Below are positions 1 to 7,362 of a stretch of 35,741 nucleotides of DNA, piece by piece. Numbering within the stretch: position 1 is the first letter of the stretch; every line of letters begins with the position of its first letter. Source of the stretch: a virus; the IMG/VR virus record IMGVR_UViG_3300042923_000268, positions 1-35,741 of that record, one strand, 5' to 3'. The notes beneath the pieces were generated by a model. That model saw only the letters and a program-made list of their open reading frames with translations, was not told the origin of the DNA and searched no databases. Made by a program: the position numbers and the translations under genes.

Positions 1-37
1 GTCTCCTAATATAAACTTGGTAGGGATTTGACCTCCC

Positions 38-316
38 CTACCCTTTGTACCAAGACGGCATCACCCGACAATCCTCGTCGCGTGCAGCCACCTTTTTATA
101 ATCGAGACAGCAACGACAATAGAATGTATCCCACTGCTTAAAGTTATCGTTGTATGTCCCACTGATCCTCTCGTAATCCGAATACAAGAACTGGTATTCA
201 TGACGGCATTGAATGGCACTCCCGACACTCGGCGGTTTCCATCCTACAGGAGGTGGTCGTACTGTAGGCTTATCCACGTCCGAACCCTCCATCCTCTGTC
301 GCTGTCTTGATATCAT
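38..316 (-). CDS. Hypothetical phage protein with Cys-rich segment
   Basis: This 92-residue protein is not a family I recognise. Its first 30 residues are rich in Pro, Arg and Lys. Later it carries C37, H39, C67, C69, C70 and C83, which could bind a metal, but the spacing matches no named zinc finger. The start is an ATG with an AGAGG sequence four bases upstream. A second in-frame ATG at 292 lacks a better site. It overlaps the 3' end of the HNH gene by 47 bases, so the two are probably translated from the same late transcript. Its position beside HNH, just ahead of where terminase is expected, suggests a small packaging-region protein, but that is inference from location only. Confidence 0.6.
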   Translation of the reverse strand: MISRQRQRMEGSDVDKPTVRPPPVGWKPPSVGSAIQCRHEYQFLYSDYERISGTYNDNFKQWDTFYCRCCLDYKKVAARDEDCRVMPSWYKG

Positions 317-620
317 GATGCCTCTTACATAGCGGCTGCCAGTTGTTCTTATCCCAGAACAGTACCTTGTTACCCTTGTGGGGTTTGATATGATCGACTA
401 TCGATGCAGCAACTACCCTGCCTATGTCCATGCATTGTATGCATAGCGGGTGTAGTATAAGGAATGACTTACGTTCTCGTCTCCACCTGGCATCATAGCC
501 GCGCTTAGCCGACGAATCGCGGTACTGGTCGTATGCTTGCGCTTCTTGCTTATGTCGCTCGCAGTAACCATCATCTGCATAGCTCTGACATCCTTGCTTC
601 CGGCAAAACTTCTTAAGCAA
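270..620 (-). CDS. HNH endonuclease (terminase-associated type)
   Basis: A 116-residue HNH nuclease of the kind found beside terminase genes in cos-type phages, where the HNH protein helps terminase cut the genome ends. An N-terminal Cys/His knuckle (C6, C11, C20, H23) is followed by C60-x2-C63, the D76-H77 dyad, N93 and C98-x2-H101-H102, giving the full HNH order with a structural zinc site. I chose the TTG at 620 because GGGAG lies eight bases upstream and such proteins usually begin a few residues before the first Cys. A longer GTG start at 674 would place the start inside a stable inverted repeat and has no ribosome binding site. The packaging role is inferred from the family and position. 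Confidence 0.85.
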   Translation of the reverse strand: MLKKFCRKQGCQSYADDGYCERHKQEAQAYDQYRDSSAKRGYDARWRRERKSFLILHPLCIQCMDIGRVVAASIVDHIKPHKGNKVLFWDKNNWQPLCKRHHDIKTATEDGGFGRG

Positions 621-648
621 GTAATCATCTCCCGTAATAAAATTCGGA

Positions 649-709
649 AGCCGCTTCGCATCGTTCCGATACACGATGGGAGAAGGTAGGTTGACCTTGC
701 GAAGCGGCT
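649..709 (-). terminator. Long stem-loop in the late leader (terminator or structured 5' UTR)
   Basis: A perfect 12-bp inverted repeat (AGCCGCTTCGCA at 649-660, complement at 698-709) encloses a second hairpin, CATCGT at 659-664 with ACGATG at 673-678. On the minus strand the outer stem is followed by TTCCGAATTTTATT, a moderately T-rich tail. It could stop the early transcript, act as an attenuator in the late leader, or be a protein or packaging site. The tail is weaker than that of a typical terminator. Confidence 0.45.
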
Positions 710-889
710 GAATAATAACCCTAGATGGGGTTAGGAATAGAGATGACCGACAGCGCTTGTCCCGAAGTTACGCGTTGCCGGTCCTATTTACACCTCCGTG
801 ATGTCGTTTGCAGACTACATACGGCGGGTTATTGGGATATATCGATCAGTCACGAGATACTTAGGCGACTGTAGTCGCACCCGGAGTCG

Positions 890-939
890 ATTATACCCCT
901 CTATATATAAATGCCATTTCGTACGACAGCCGTACGACA
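890..939 (-). promoter_or_regulatory. Candidate activated late promoter
   Basis: On the minus strand there is a perfect TATAAT (plus-strand 890-895) but no recognisable -35 box at the right distance. Instead, two perfect copies of CGTACGACA (920-928 and 931-939), 11 bp apart, sit immediately upstream, so both face the same side of the helix. This is the layout of a promoter that needs an activator. The last early gene, just upstream, encodes a sigma-region-4-like protein that is the obvious candidate. The promoter would drive HNH, terminase and the rest of the late genes. Confidence 0.55.
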
Positions 940-946
940 AGAAAGC

Positions 947-1420
947 TCAGATCGCTTGTCCCACTTTGGCTCTCGCCCTTTTAACATATTCTTGCACACT
1001 CCGCTTAGTTAGCTTTAATTCGTCTGCAATTTCCGCCAAGCTCAACCCATTTGACATATGAAGTAGAAAACACTCCAGTTCTCGATCTGAAAGTTTCATA
1101 AGGATTCCTGCCATTGCCTGCTTCTGGGCTATCGTAATTACGATCTCTACCTCGGGCTCCGGCGCTGGTATCAGATCCATGTCCATCAAGATCGAACGCT
1201 TGTAAGCGTCCTTGATATCGACGCCTCGACGCGTGTTCGGTTGTCTACCGGTCCGCATCCACTCCAAGGAATAGTTCATATCGGTGATCATTCCCTCGAC
1301 GATCGTTAGTTCTTCGGACACTTCTTCGGGATCAGCGGTCAAAAGCTTATCGCGGTATTTCTCTAGTTTGCGTTTGCCTGCTGCGTATTCGCGTTTCCGC
1401 TCCTTGACCCACGTTTTCAT
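947..1420 (-). CDS. Sigma-70 region 4-like late transcription regulator
   Basis: A 157-residue DNA-binding protein. The C-terminal part (about residues 111-152, beginning SDRELECFLLHMSNG) reads as a sigma-70 region 4 helix-turn-helix of the ArpU/Xpf-like phage regulator class, whose members switch on late genes. The N-terminal half is helical and charged, with the phrase EWMRTGRQPNTRRGVD at 53-68 that I associate with such phage proteins. Sigma regions 2 and 3 are absent, so it is more likely an activator than a full sigma factor. It is the last gene of the early operon, its ATG overlaps the upstream stop (ATGA), and it is followed by a candidate late promoter with a direct repeat. Confidence 0.8.
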   Translation of the reverse strand: MKTWVKERKREYAAGKRKLEKYRDKLLTADPEEVSEELTIVEGMITDMNYSLEWMRTGRQPNTRRGVDIKDAYKRSILMDMDLIPAPEPEVEIVITIAQKQAMAGILMKLSDRELECFLLHMSNGLSLAEIADELKLTKRSVQEYVKRARAKVGQAI

Positions 1421-1791
1421 CGATGCTGCCTCCGATCGTGTATGCCGTTGATCTTGAAGAGATAGTCCATCATACCGCGGGGGATATTGTTGTCGATCGC
1501 GATGTCCTTGATCATCTTACCCTTAGCCAGTTCGCTAAGCAGTAGCTCCTTGGTTATGTGCGAATACTTCCCGACGTAGGCACTCGCTTTCGGGTTACCA
1601 AGGAACGTCCTCGGCTGTGCGATCGGTACAGCCTGTATGTCCGCTTCGGTAAGCCCACGTTCCGAAGCTGTTGGAATTCGATGTAGTTCGCCGCCCTCTA
1701 GATAGGCGCGTTCGACGTCCGTTAGTTGATAGATGGTCAGCCCGGATTGATAACTGGGTTCAGGTTTGCGATTTGGAATCGGGTAAGCCAT
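1417..1791 (-). CDS. Hypothetical phage protein with HTH-like C-terminus
   Basis: A 124-residue protein of unknown function. The Pro-rich N-terminus is followed by a segment at residues 77-113 (SHITKELLLSELAKGKMIKD and onward) that resembles a resolvase or transposase-like helix-turn-helix. The start ATG has GGAGGCG at a good distance. It overlaps the preceding DUF4406 gene by 32 bases and the following regulator by ATGA, so it is translated as part of the early operon. Being wedged next to the late regulator it could help control late genes, but that is only a guess from position. Confidence 0.65.
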   Translation of the reverse strand: MAYPIPNRKPEPSYQSGLTIYQLTDVERAYLEGGELHRIPTASERGLTEADIQAVPIAQPRTFLGNPKASAYVGKYSHITKELLLSELAKGKMIKDIAIDNNIPRGMMDYLFKINGIHDRRQHR

Positions 1792-2107
1792 CCGGTGTCG
1801 CCTCCTCGGTGCTTAAATCAAATAGTTCCGAGTCAAGAATGCGCATACCGAGTTGTCCTGCTAGATTGACCTCTATCGTAGCCCCTTTGGATAAGGCCCA
1901 TCCAGGTAAGACAGCAACTGCATCCGCAAGCATTAACTGCTTAATGTCCTCCCGCATACACGCAGACCACTCTTTCACCGGCTGCTCTATCTCCGCGGGA
2001 TTAATAACCGTGTATCCAATATTCCGTAAACGACTAGCGGCAGCCGCAAAGGCTGGAAAATTAAGATCCGGAATACCGGACATTGGTCCTGAGATGTAAA
2101 TGATCAT
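1760..2107 (-). CDS. DUF4406 / nucleoside deoxyribosyltransferase-like protein
   Basis: This 115-residue protein opens with IYISGPMSGIPDLNFPAF, the signature of DUF4406, a Rossmann-like family related to nucleoside 2-deoxyribosyltransferases. A D-A-V-A-V-LPGW segment followed by SKGATIEV-x-LA fits the conserved second half. A role in nucleotide metabolism during phage replication is likely, but the substrate is unknown. A GAGGGG site precedes the ATG. Six bases separate it from the helicase gene. The last 20 residues look poorly conserved, as they share DNA with the next gene. Confidence 0.75.
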   Translation of the reverse strand: MIIYISGPMSGIPDLNFPAFAAAASRLRNIGYTVINPAEIEQPVKEWSACMREDIKQLMLADAVAVLPGWALSKGATIEVNLAGQLGMRILDSELFDLSTEEATPDGLPDSKSQT

Positions 2108-2112
2108 GGTGT

Positions 2113-3492
2113 CTACCCCTCGTGTTGTATTTTGCTAATCCTCGCTTTAACTGCCTGCATGAGTTCCTCTTGCCCGGTCGCCTTGCGCTCCAGTGCTTGG
2201 ATGGCGTCCTCGTCCATCGTCTCCTCGGCCACAAGTCGCATTACGACAATCCGCCGTGTCTGCCCTTGTCGATGCACCCTCGCGTTCGCCTGCTGATCCT
2301 CTTCAAGGCTCCATATCTGGTCATACCATACGACCGTCTGGCAGCTTGACTCCTGCAGGTTCAGTCCGTGGCCGGCTGACTTCGGATGCAGAAGCAATAG
2401 CGGAATCTCGTCGTTATTCCAAGCCCGTATGTCTTCGTTACCGTCTCGTCCTTTTCGCAGGGTCTGCGCTTGCGGAAACCGCTCTTGGATCCGGGACAAG
2501 CTATGCTTGAAGTTGTAGAAGACCATGACGGGCTTCCCTTGCGCGGCCTCGATGATGTCCTCCAGCTTGTCCAGCTTCGCTTCGTGGATTAGCTTGATGC
2601 CGCGTTCCTCGTCGTACACGGCGCCGGATGCCATCTGCAGTAGCTTGTTGGACAGGACGGCGGCCGTCACGGCAACGACATCGGCATCCGTATACTCCAG
2701 AAGCAAATCGCGTTCTAGCTTCTTGTACAGCGCCTTCGCCTCGGCCGACAACTTAACCGGTACTGCCAAGTCAATGCGCTCCGGGAGTTCCAGCCAGTCC
2801 TCGGCTTTCATGCTTACGGCGATGTCGGCAATAGCCCCGTAAATCCGCTCCTCGGATTCTTGCTTCTGCTTCCAGTCATAAACGATATGACCGCTGCGGG
2901 CGCCAGGGGTAAAGTATCGGTCCCGGTATCCCGTGATCGTCTTTCCAAGTCGCTCGCCTTGATCAAGAAGATAAGTCGGCGCCCATAAATCCTCTAATCC
3001 GTTCGGCGCCGGCGTCCCGGTAAGTTCGACGACGCGCTTGATCATCGGCCGGACTCGGCGAAGCGCCTTAAACCGTTTAGATTGTGGATTCTTGAAGCTA
3101 CTAGACTCGTCTATGACAACCATGTCGAACGGCCATTTGCTACCGAACTCCATGACCAACCACTCGACGTTCTCCCGGTTAATCACCCAAACATCGGCTT
3201 CGGCTTTCAACGCCTTACGTCTGGCTATGACGCTGCCCAGAACTTTCGCGATCCGTAGATGTTTCAAGTGGTCCCACTTCTCGACCTCGCGGGCCCATGT
3301 ATCGTCTGCCACTCGAAGCGGCGCGATGACTAGGACCCGGCTTGCGTCGAAGAACTCGTTCAGTAACATGTCTATTGCCGTAAGCGTGGAAACTGTTTTC
3401 CCCAAACCCATCTCAAGCAGCAAGGCGATGTAAGGCGTATCGATGATTCGCGACGTCGCATAATCCTGGTATTGATGTGGTGTATATTTCAT
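2113..3492 (-). CDS. SNF2-family DEAD/DEAH helicase
   Basis: A 459-residue superfamily 2 DNA translocase. Visible motifs are Walker A (EMGLGKT, residues 27-33), motif Ia (VLVIAPLRV), motif II DES at 128-130, motif III (LTGTPAPN, 158-165) and motif VI (ANARVHRQGQ, near 410), all typical of SNF2/SWI2 proteins. Phages of this type usually carry it next to a VRR-NUC nuclease, as here: its ATG overlaps the nuclease stop (ATGA). The pair may process branched or damaged DNA in replication or recombination. The length is normal for the phage subgroup and no motif is missing. Confidence 0.93.
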   Translation of the reverse strand: MKYTPHQYQDYATSRIIDTPYIALLLEMGLGKTVSTLTAIDMLLNEFFDASRVLVIAPLRVADDTWAREVEKWDHLKHLRIAKVLGSVIARRKALKAEADVWVINRENVEWLVMEFGSKWPFDMVVIDESSSFKNPQSKRFKALRRVRPMIKRVVELTGTPAPNGLEDLWAPTYLLDQGERLGKTITGYRDRYFTPGARSGHIVYDWKQKQESEERIYGAIADIAVSMKAEDWLELPERIDLAVPVKLSAEAKALYKKLERDLLLEYTDADVVAVTAAVLSNKLLQMASGAVYDEERGIKLIHEAKLDKLEDIIEAAQGKPVMVFYNFKHSLSRIQERFPQAQTLRKGRDGNEDIRAWNNDEIPLLLLHPKSAGHGLNLQESSCQTVVWYDQIWSLEEDQQANARVHRQGQTRRIVVMRLVAEETMDEDAIQALERKATGQEELMQAVKARISKIQHEG

Positions 3493-3770
3493 CCGCTCGC
3501 CACCTCGGCCATAAACCTATCGATGTCTTCGTGCGAATCTATCTTGTAATGCTTGTGCCCCATACCAAGAAGTTTCCTTGCCCACTTCGCTTGCAAAGGC
3601 GCTAACGGTTTGCCCGGGGCTTTCATCTCGACGTAAAGCGTCTGGCCGTTCGGTAAGATGATGATCCGGTCTGGTACACCGTTGTTCCCGGGGGATACCC
3701 ACTTCGGCGCCTTCCCACCAATCGACTCGACTTCGCGGACCAGTCGTCGTTCCAGTTCTGACTCTCTCAT
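3489..3770 (-). CDS. VRR-NUC domain nuclease
   Basis: A 93-residue stand-alone VRR-NUC domain, a PD-(D/E)xK nuclease found in phages and in FAN1-type enzymes. The catalytic set is visible as GVPDRI (D34), then E48-x-K50 in YVEMKA and Q60. The ATG at 3770 is preferred, with GGGTG five bases upstream, over a GTG at 3806 that has no site. It is translationally coupled to the SNF2 helicase, and the two probably act together on branched DNA. That partnership is known from similar phages, not shown here. Confidence 0.9.
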   Translation of the reverse strand: MRESELERRLVREVESIGGKAPKWVSPGNNGVPDRIIILPNGQTLYVEMKAPGKPLAPLQAKWARKLLGMGHKHYKIDSHEDIDRFMAEVASG

Positions 3771-4028
3771 GTTGTCACCCGATCCTTGATGATGTGATTC
3801 TTTCACACGCGTATAGAGGTGTACGCGTTTAACCTGTATTCCATATCCCCTATACGTGGTTATTTATTAATATCTTATATAGAAGGAATATGTGGCATCA
3901 TTGGAATCAGGAGCCTCCGAAACCTTGGTACGCTTGGGTTTATCCTGATTCCATAGCCACGCTTTTTAACGCATCAATGTGGATCATATGGAATCGGTAA
4001 GTGATGCCACTGATGCTATACCGATTTT
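3771..4028. other. Non-coding gap with nested inverted repeats (possible origin or structured RNA)
   Basis: This is the only sizeable gap inside the replication genes. It contains, from left to right: ACGCGTA/TACGCGT (3807-3813, 3822-3828); an outer pair GTGGCATCA/TGATGCCAC (3892-3900, 4002-4010); an inner perfect 11-bp pair (3902-3912, 3943-3953); and AATCGGTA/TACCGATT (3992-3999, 4019-4026) followed on the plus strand by six T. The base between is AT-rich (3850-3890). No reading frame with a ribosome binding site was found. Its place next to the primase-helicase gene suits a replication origin, but a structured RNA is equally possible. Confidence 0.5.
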
Positions 4029-6371
4029 TTAAGTCATCACCCTATCGAAGGCGATTGTCTGACCATAATCAGGTACACGGACCTTTCCTTCAAGCTCCCG
4101 CCAACCTGGCATGCGGCGCATAATATCGCAGATGGCACGGGCTTCCCATTTCGGAATGTTGCCGACTTTGTTGCCAAAGCATTCCACCCATATCTTAGAT
4201 GCGCATACCCGTTTATGGTGGTACGGCTCGCTCCCGAAATCATCGGTAACAGGCTTCTCAAGCCATTCTTGGATGTGCCCCTCTCGCGGATCAATCTCCA
4301 GATGTGAAGCTTGTAGCAGCTTCGCCGTTTCGGTTGCATCCCGATCCAGTGCCAAGGTCTCCCCCGCCTTGTATAGGTGAAGCGCCTCCGCCCAGATTTG
4401 CCCCACAACGTCATCCGTTAAGTGGTCCCAGTGGCTTAAACGCGCCTTCGCCGGGTCCACGTCAACGGGCCAAAACCGTCTATTCCCCGTCTCGTCCCGC
4501 AGGAAGTCCCTCGTATTGGTTGTACCGAAGAACACGCACTTACGGGGGAACTCGGATACCTGACGGTCATAAGCGACCCGATAACGGTCCTCTGTTTTCG
4601 ATAGAAACGCCTTAACTTCGTCGACCTCTGACTTCTTCAAGGCTGACAGCTCACCGATCTCGAATATCCAACCCGACTGTAGATGCTCGCCGGCTTCCTT
4701 GTTCTCAAACGTCCGAAGTGAATCACTGAACCACTCACGGCCAAGCTTCGCGAGAAGCGAGCTCTTACCCGCACCCTGCGGCCCCACGAGAACTAGCATC
4801 TCGTCAAACTTGCATCCAGGCTGATAGAGTCTAGCAACGGCCGCGATAAACATCTTACGCGTGACCTGACGGACGTAATGTGTATCCTCCGCACCCAAGT
4901 AGTCAATGAAAATCGTATCGATGCGTTGCACACTGTCCCATTTGCTTGACTCGATATACGACTTAATCGGATGAAACTTATTCATATGGACAACCTCGGT
5001 AAACGCGTTCTGAATCGTCGCCTGTCCACGGATCCCGTATACCTTCGAGAACCAATGCTGCAGACGCTTATCGTCGGCACCCAGCCACGGCTCATATCCA
5101 CGATGCGGCCGCTCCCGGTCCCGCCAAGGTAACGCTTTGCGGACAACCTCCGAATTACCGAAAGCGTCGTATGCCAGCACGTTCCGCCACACTTCATGAG
5201 ATAGGATCAACTCCACGTTTCCCGAGGTCGCCAGCGGGAGCCCGGTCTTGTGATGCATGTCGAGCTTATCCTGCCAGTTCTCGTCCTCCGGATCATCGGG
5301 GTCTTCTTCGCTCACGTCCATATCGCCGAAGGTGTCTTGTATCTCGGACATCTTGAGACGCTTAACCTCTGACTGACTAGCCGCGAAGTGTTCCATTGCC
5401 ATGTGACTCGGTTTCTTAGCGTCCGGCGTAAACTCCTTCGCCCGATCGTCCAGGTGACTGAACTTATGAATGCGTACAAGGTCGAACAGGTTATATGTCC
5501 GGCCATCCGACACGGGGTCGGAGTCCTGATGGGAGAACGCAAGGTCCTGATCGGGATAAACCTCGAGCCCGTTACCGCTTGTCCCCGCCGCGTAGGTGTA
5601 CCGATTCGGCATCGAGCCGGGGATATAAACGTCCGAGAGGAATTCGTCGATACCTTCCTCGATCGTATAAGCCCGGCAGAATAGCCCTATTGTGCCGATC
5701 TTCTCCCGCGGGTCCTGTGCCTTCTTCCCGCCAAGCTGTGGACCCGCCTTGTCATCCTCGTGACGCGGCCAAGTCATTACGTCCTGCCAATCGTCGTACT
5801 GATCGAGTACGCTATCGACGGGGAGCGCTTCGCCCTCGGCTACCTCCAGCATCGGCTCCGCGTCCTTAGAACAGCTCGGCAGATACATGAGTCGATGGAC
5901 GTGGAACGTGGTCTTGTCGAAGTAGTGCATACCGATACTCTCCGCAAGCTTACGGGAGACTGCCGCGTATTCGTCCGGGCTCATGGTACGATCCACTGGA
6001 ACGATTAAGCGGTACTTCGGCTTCTCCGGTCGATGGCTGTGCGTCGAGTAGATCGCGTAAGCGGAGCCACCCAGAACAAGCTCCACGGCGAAAAGGAAGT
6101 CATCGTCCCCGTGGTCAATGTCCAAGGTGATCAAGCTGCGCGTATCCACGTTCTCCTTCTTCCGCCGGCCGCCCCGGACAAGCCCGCCGACAAACGCAGG
6201 CCCATCCTTCACCTTGCCGCGTCCGACTGTATGCATGGCGGCATACTGCGCCATCGTCTCCGTCGTCCGCCGGACCTTCCGGAGCTTGTCCACGAATTCG
6301 TCCCAGGTTAAGAATTCAACCTTCCAAGACGTGTCGGCCCTATGCTTGCCAAAGCTGATGTCTAATTCCAT
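4029..6371 (-). CDS. Primase-helicase: PrimPol-like domain plus VapE (virulence-associated E) domain
   Basis: A 780-residue replication protein. The N-terminal 200 residues look like an archaeo-eukaryotic primase-polymerase fold: ITLDIDHGDD gives the metal-binding D84 and D86, then YSTHSH at 109-114 and a later HR pair. The C-terminal half is a VapE-type SF3-like helicase with Walker A GPQGAGKS (530-537), FEIGEL (570-575) as the Walker B region and a TTN-RDFLRD sensor followed by ETGNRRFWPV. An acidic linker lies between. The ATG at 6371 is chosen for GGGGTG five bases upstream. It should prime and unwind phage DNA for the family A polymerase in the same operon. Confidence 0.9.
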   Translation of the reverse strand: MELDISFGKHRADTSWKVEFLTWDEFVDKLRKVRRTTETMAQYAAMHTVGRGKVKDGPAFVGGLVRGGRRKKENVDTRSLITLDIDHGDDDFLFAVELVLGGSAYAIYSTHSHRPEKPKYRLIVPVDRTMSPDEYAAVSRKLAESIGMHYFDKTTFHVHRLMYLPSCSKDAEPMLEVAEGEALPVDSVLDQYDDWQDVMTWPRHEDDKAGPQLGGKKAQDPREKIGTIGLFCRAYTIEEGIDEFLSDVYIPGSMPNRYTYAAGTSGNGLEVYPDQDLAFSHQDSDPVSDGRTYNLFDLVRIHKFSHLDDRAKEFTPDAKKPSHMAMEHFAASQSEVKRLKMSEIQDTFGDMDVSEEDPDDPEDENWQDKLDMHHKTGLPLATSGNVELILSHEVWRNVLAYDAFGNSEVVRKALPWRDRERPHRGYEPWLGADDKRLQHWFSKVYGIRGQATIQNAFTEVVHMNKFHPIKSYIESSKWDSVQRIDTIFIDYLGAEDTHYVRQVTRKMFIAAVARLYQPGCKFDEMLVLVGPQGAGKSSLLAKLGREWFSDSLRTFENKEAGEHLQSGWIFEIGELSALKKSEVDEVKAFLSKTEDRYRVAYDRQVSEFPRKCVFFGTTNTRDFLRDETGNRRFWPVDVDPAKARLSHWDHLTDDVVGQIWAEALHLYKAGETLALDRDATETAKLLQASHLEIDPREGHIQEWLEKPVTDDFGSEPYHHKRVCASKIWVECFGNKVGNIPKWEARAICDIMRRMPGWRELEGKVRVPDYGQTIAFDRVMT

Positions 6372-6375
6372 GGTG

Positions 6376-7362
6376 TCACCCCAGCATTTCCTCGAATGCT
6401 TCATCTACCGCCATTTGTAGATTTTTAGCCGCTAACTTGAAATAACTTTCCTTTAGCTCGATCCCGACATGCCGGCGCCCCATCTTGATCGCTTGATACC
6501 CCTCCGACCCGATGCCGGCGAACGGCGAGAACACGATATCACCCGGGTTACTCCATAGCTCAATGCCGCGGGCGATTACGTCGAGCTGCAGCGGACAGAT
6601 ATGCTTCTCGTCCTTGTCATCGCGTGCCGAGCGGTATTGAAGCGTGTTGCTCTGACGGATATCCATCCAAACCGGAGATGCGTAACGACGCCAGACCTGA
6701 TGAGAGTAAACAGGATCTTCCTTAGTCATCGAAATAGCTTTGTGTTCTCGACTATCTTTCAGCTTCGTTTCGACTTTCGGCGCTTCCGGCTCATTCTCAC
6801 CGAAGAACCTCGTTAGCCCGTCAGGATGTGTAACTGGCTCAGGGTTAACACCTGGCTTTCGCATCGTTATAAGGTAGTCGGGCAAACCTTGGCGACTTAG
6901 ATGTGAATCTTTAACGAGTTGCTTGTGCATCAATCCGATCGCCTTTGTCCGGACTGCTTCTATTAAGGGGTCTTTCCAGATGGTCACCTTGGAATGCCAT
7001 ATGAATCCGACATCTTCGAACGCCTGTCTGAGCTTAGAAGGAAAATCCTTGATTCCGATATAGCCATCTCGACTCTTCATGGCCGGGATATCCATGCAAT
7101 GAAAACTAACGAGTCTACCTGGCATCGTTATGCGATAAAGTTCTTGAATAAGGAAGATGAAATGAGCGTAGAACTCGTCGTCGTTTGCGCTATTTCCCAT
7201 ATCCCGGTCACTGTTCGAGTAGGTATAAAGCGAGCTGAATGGCGGTGAGAAGATTGTGTAGTGGATACTGTTGTCCGGCAGACCGCGAGCGACCTCAACG
7301 CAGTCGCCGTTATAAAGTGCGAAATCCGTTTCGATGACTTGATCTAAGGTGTTAACTTGCAA
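6376..7362 (-). CDS. DNA methyltransferase, N6-adenine/N4-cytosine class (beta order)
   Basis: A 328-residue amino-methyltransferase. The catalytic motif IV SPPF (39-42) comes before the AdoMet-binding FSPFAGIGSE (278-287), the order of beta-class enzymes, followed by RRHVGIELKESYF. SPPF is compatible with N4-cytosine or N6-adenine methylation and I cannot decide between them. The TTG at 7362 fits best because GAGGAG lies seven bases upstream. A GTG at 7371 sits directly on that site. The gene overlaps the helicase upstream by 11 bases. With the C5 methyltransferase nearby it probably protects phage DNA from host restriction. No cognate nuclease is visible. Confidence 0.87.
   Translation of the reverse strand: MQVNTLDQVIETDFALYNGDCVEVARGLPDNSIHYTIFSPPFSSLYTYSNSDRDMGNSANDDEFYAHFIFLIQELYRITMPGRLVSFHCMDIPAMKSRDGYIGIKDFPSKLRQAFEDVGFIWHSKVTIWKDPLIEAVRTKAIGLMHKQLVKDSHLSRQGLPDYLITMRKPGVNPEPVTHPDGLTRFFGENEPEAPKVETKLKDSREHKAISMTKEDPVYSHQVWRRYASPVWMDIRQSNTLQYRSARDDKDEKHICPLQLDVIARGIELWSNPGDIVFSPFAGIGSEGYQAIKMGRRHVGIELKESYFKLAAKNLQMAVDEAFEEMLG

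Larger units (their letters stand above)
621..946. other. Non-coding early/late junction (leader, possible cos region)
   Basis: No convincing gene lies here. Reading leftward, the stretch holds a candidate late promoter with an upstream direct repeat (890-939), a short perfect dyad GCGACT-GT-AGTCGC at 865-878, and a long stem-loop at 649-709 just before the HNH gene. An isolated GGAGGTG on the minus strand near 790 is followed by no start codon. The location between the last early gene and HNH/terminase is also where cohesive-end sites often lie, but I cannot identify a cos sequence. Confidence 0.6.

Noticed and set aside
270-674. HNH gene starting at the GTG at 674
   Set aside because: No ribosome binding site, and the added residues would overlap a stable stem-loop. 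The TTG at 620 has GGGAG at a good distance.
735-780. Minus-strand stretch CGTAACTTCGGGA resembling a conserved piece of 23S rRNA
   Set aside because: Only 13 exact bases match, which is expected by chance when comparing this window with a whole rRNA. No neighbouring rRNA structure is present.
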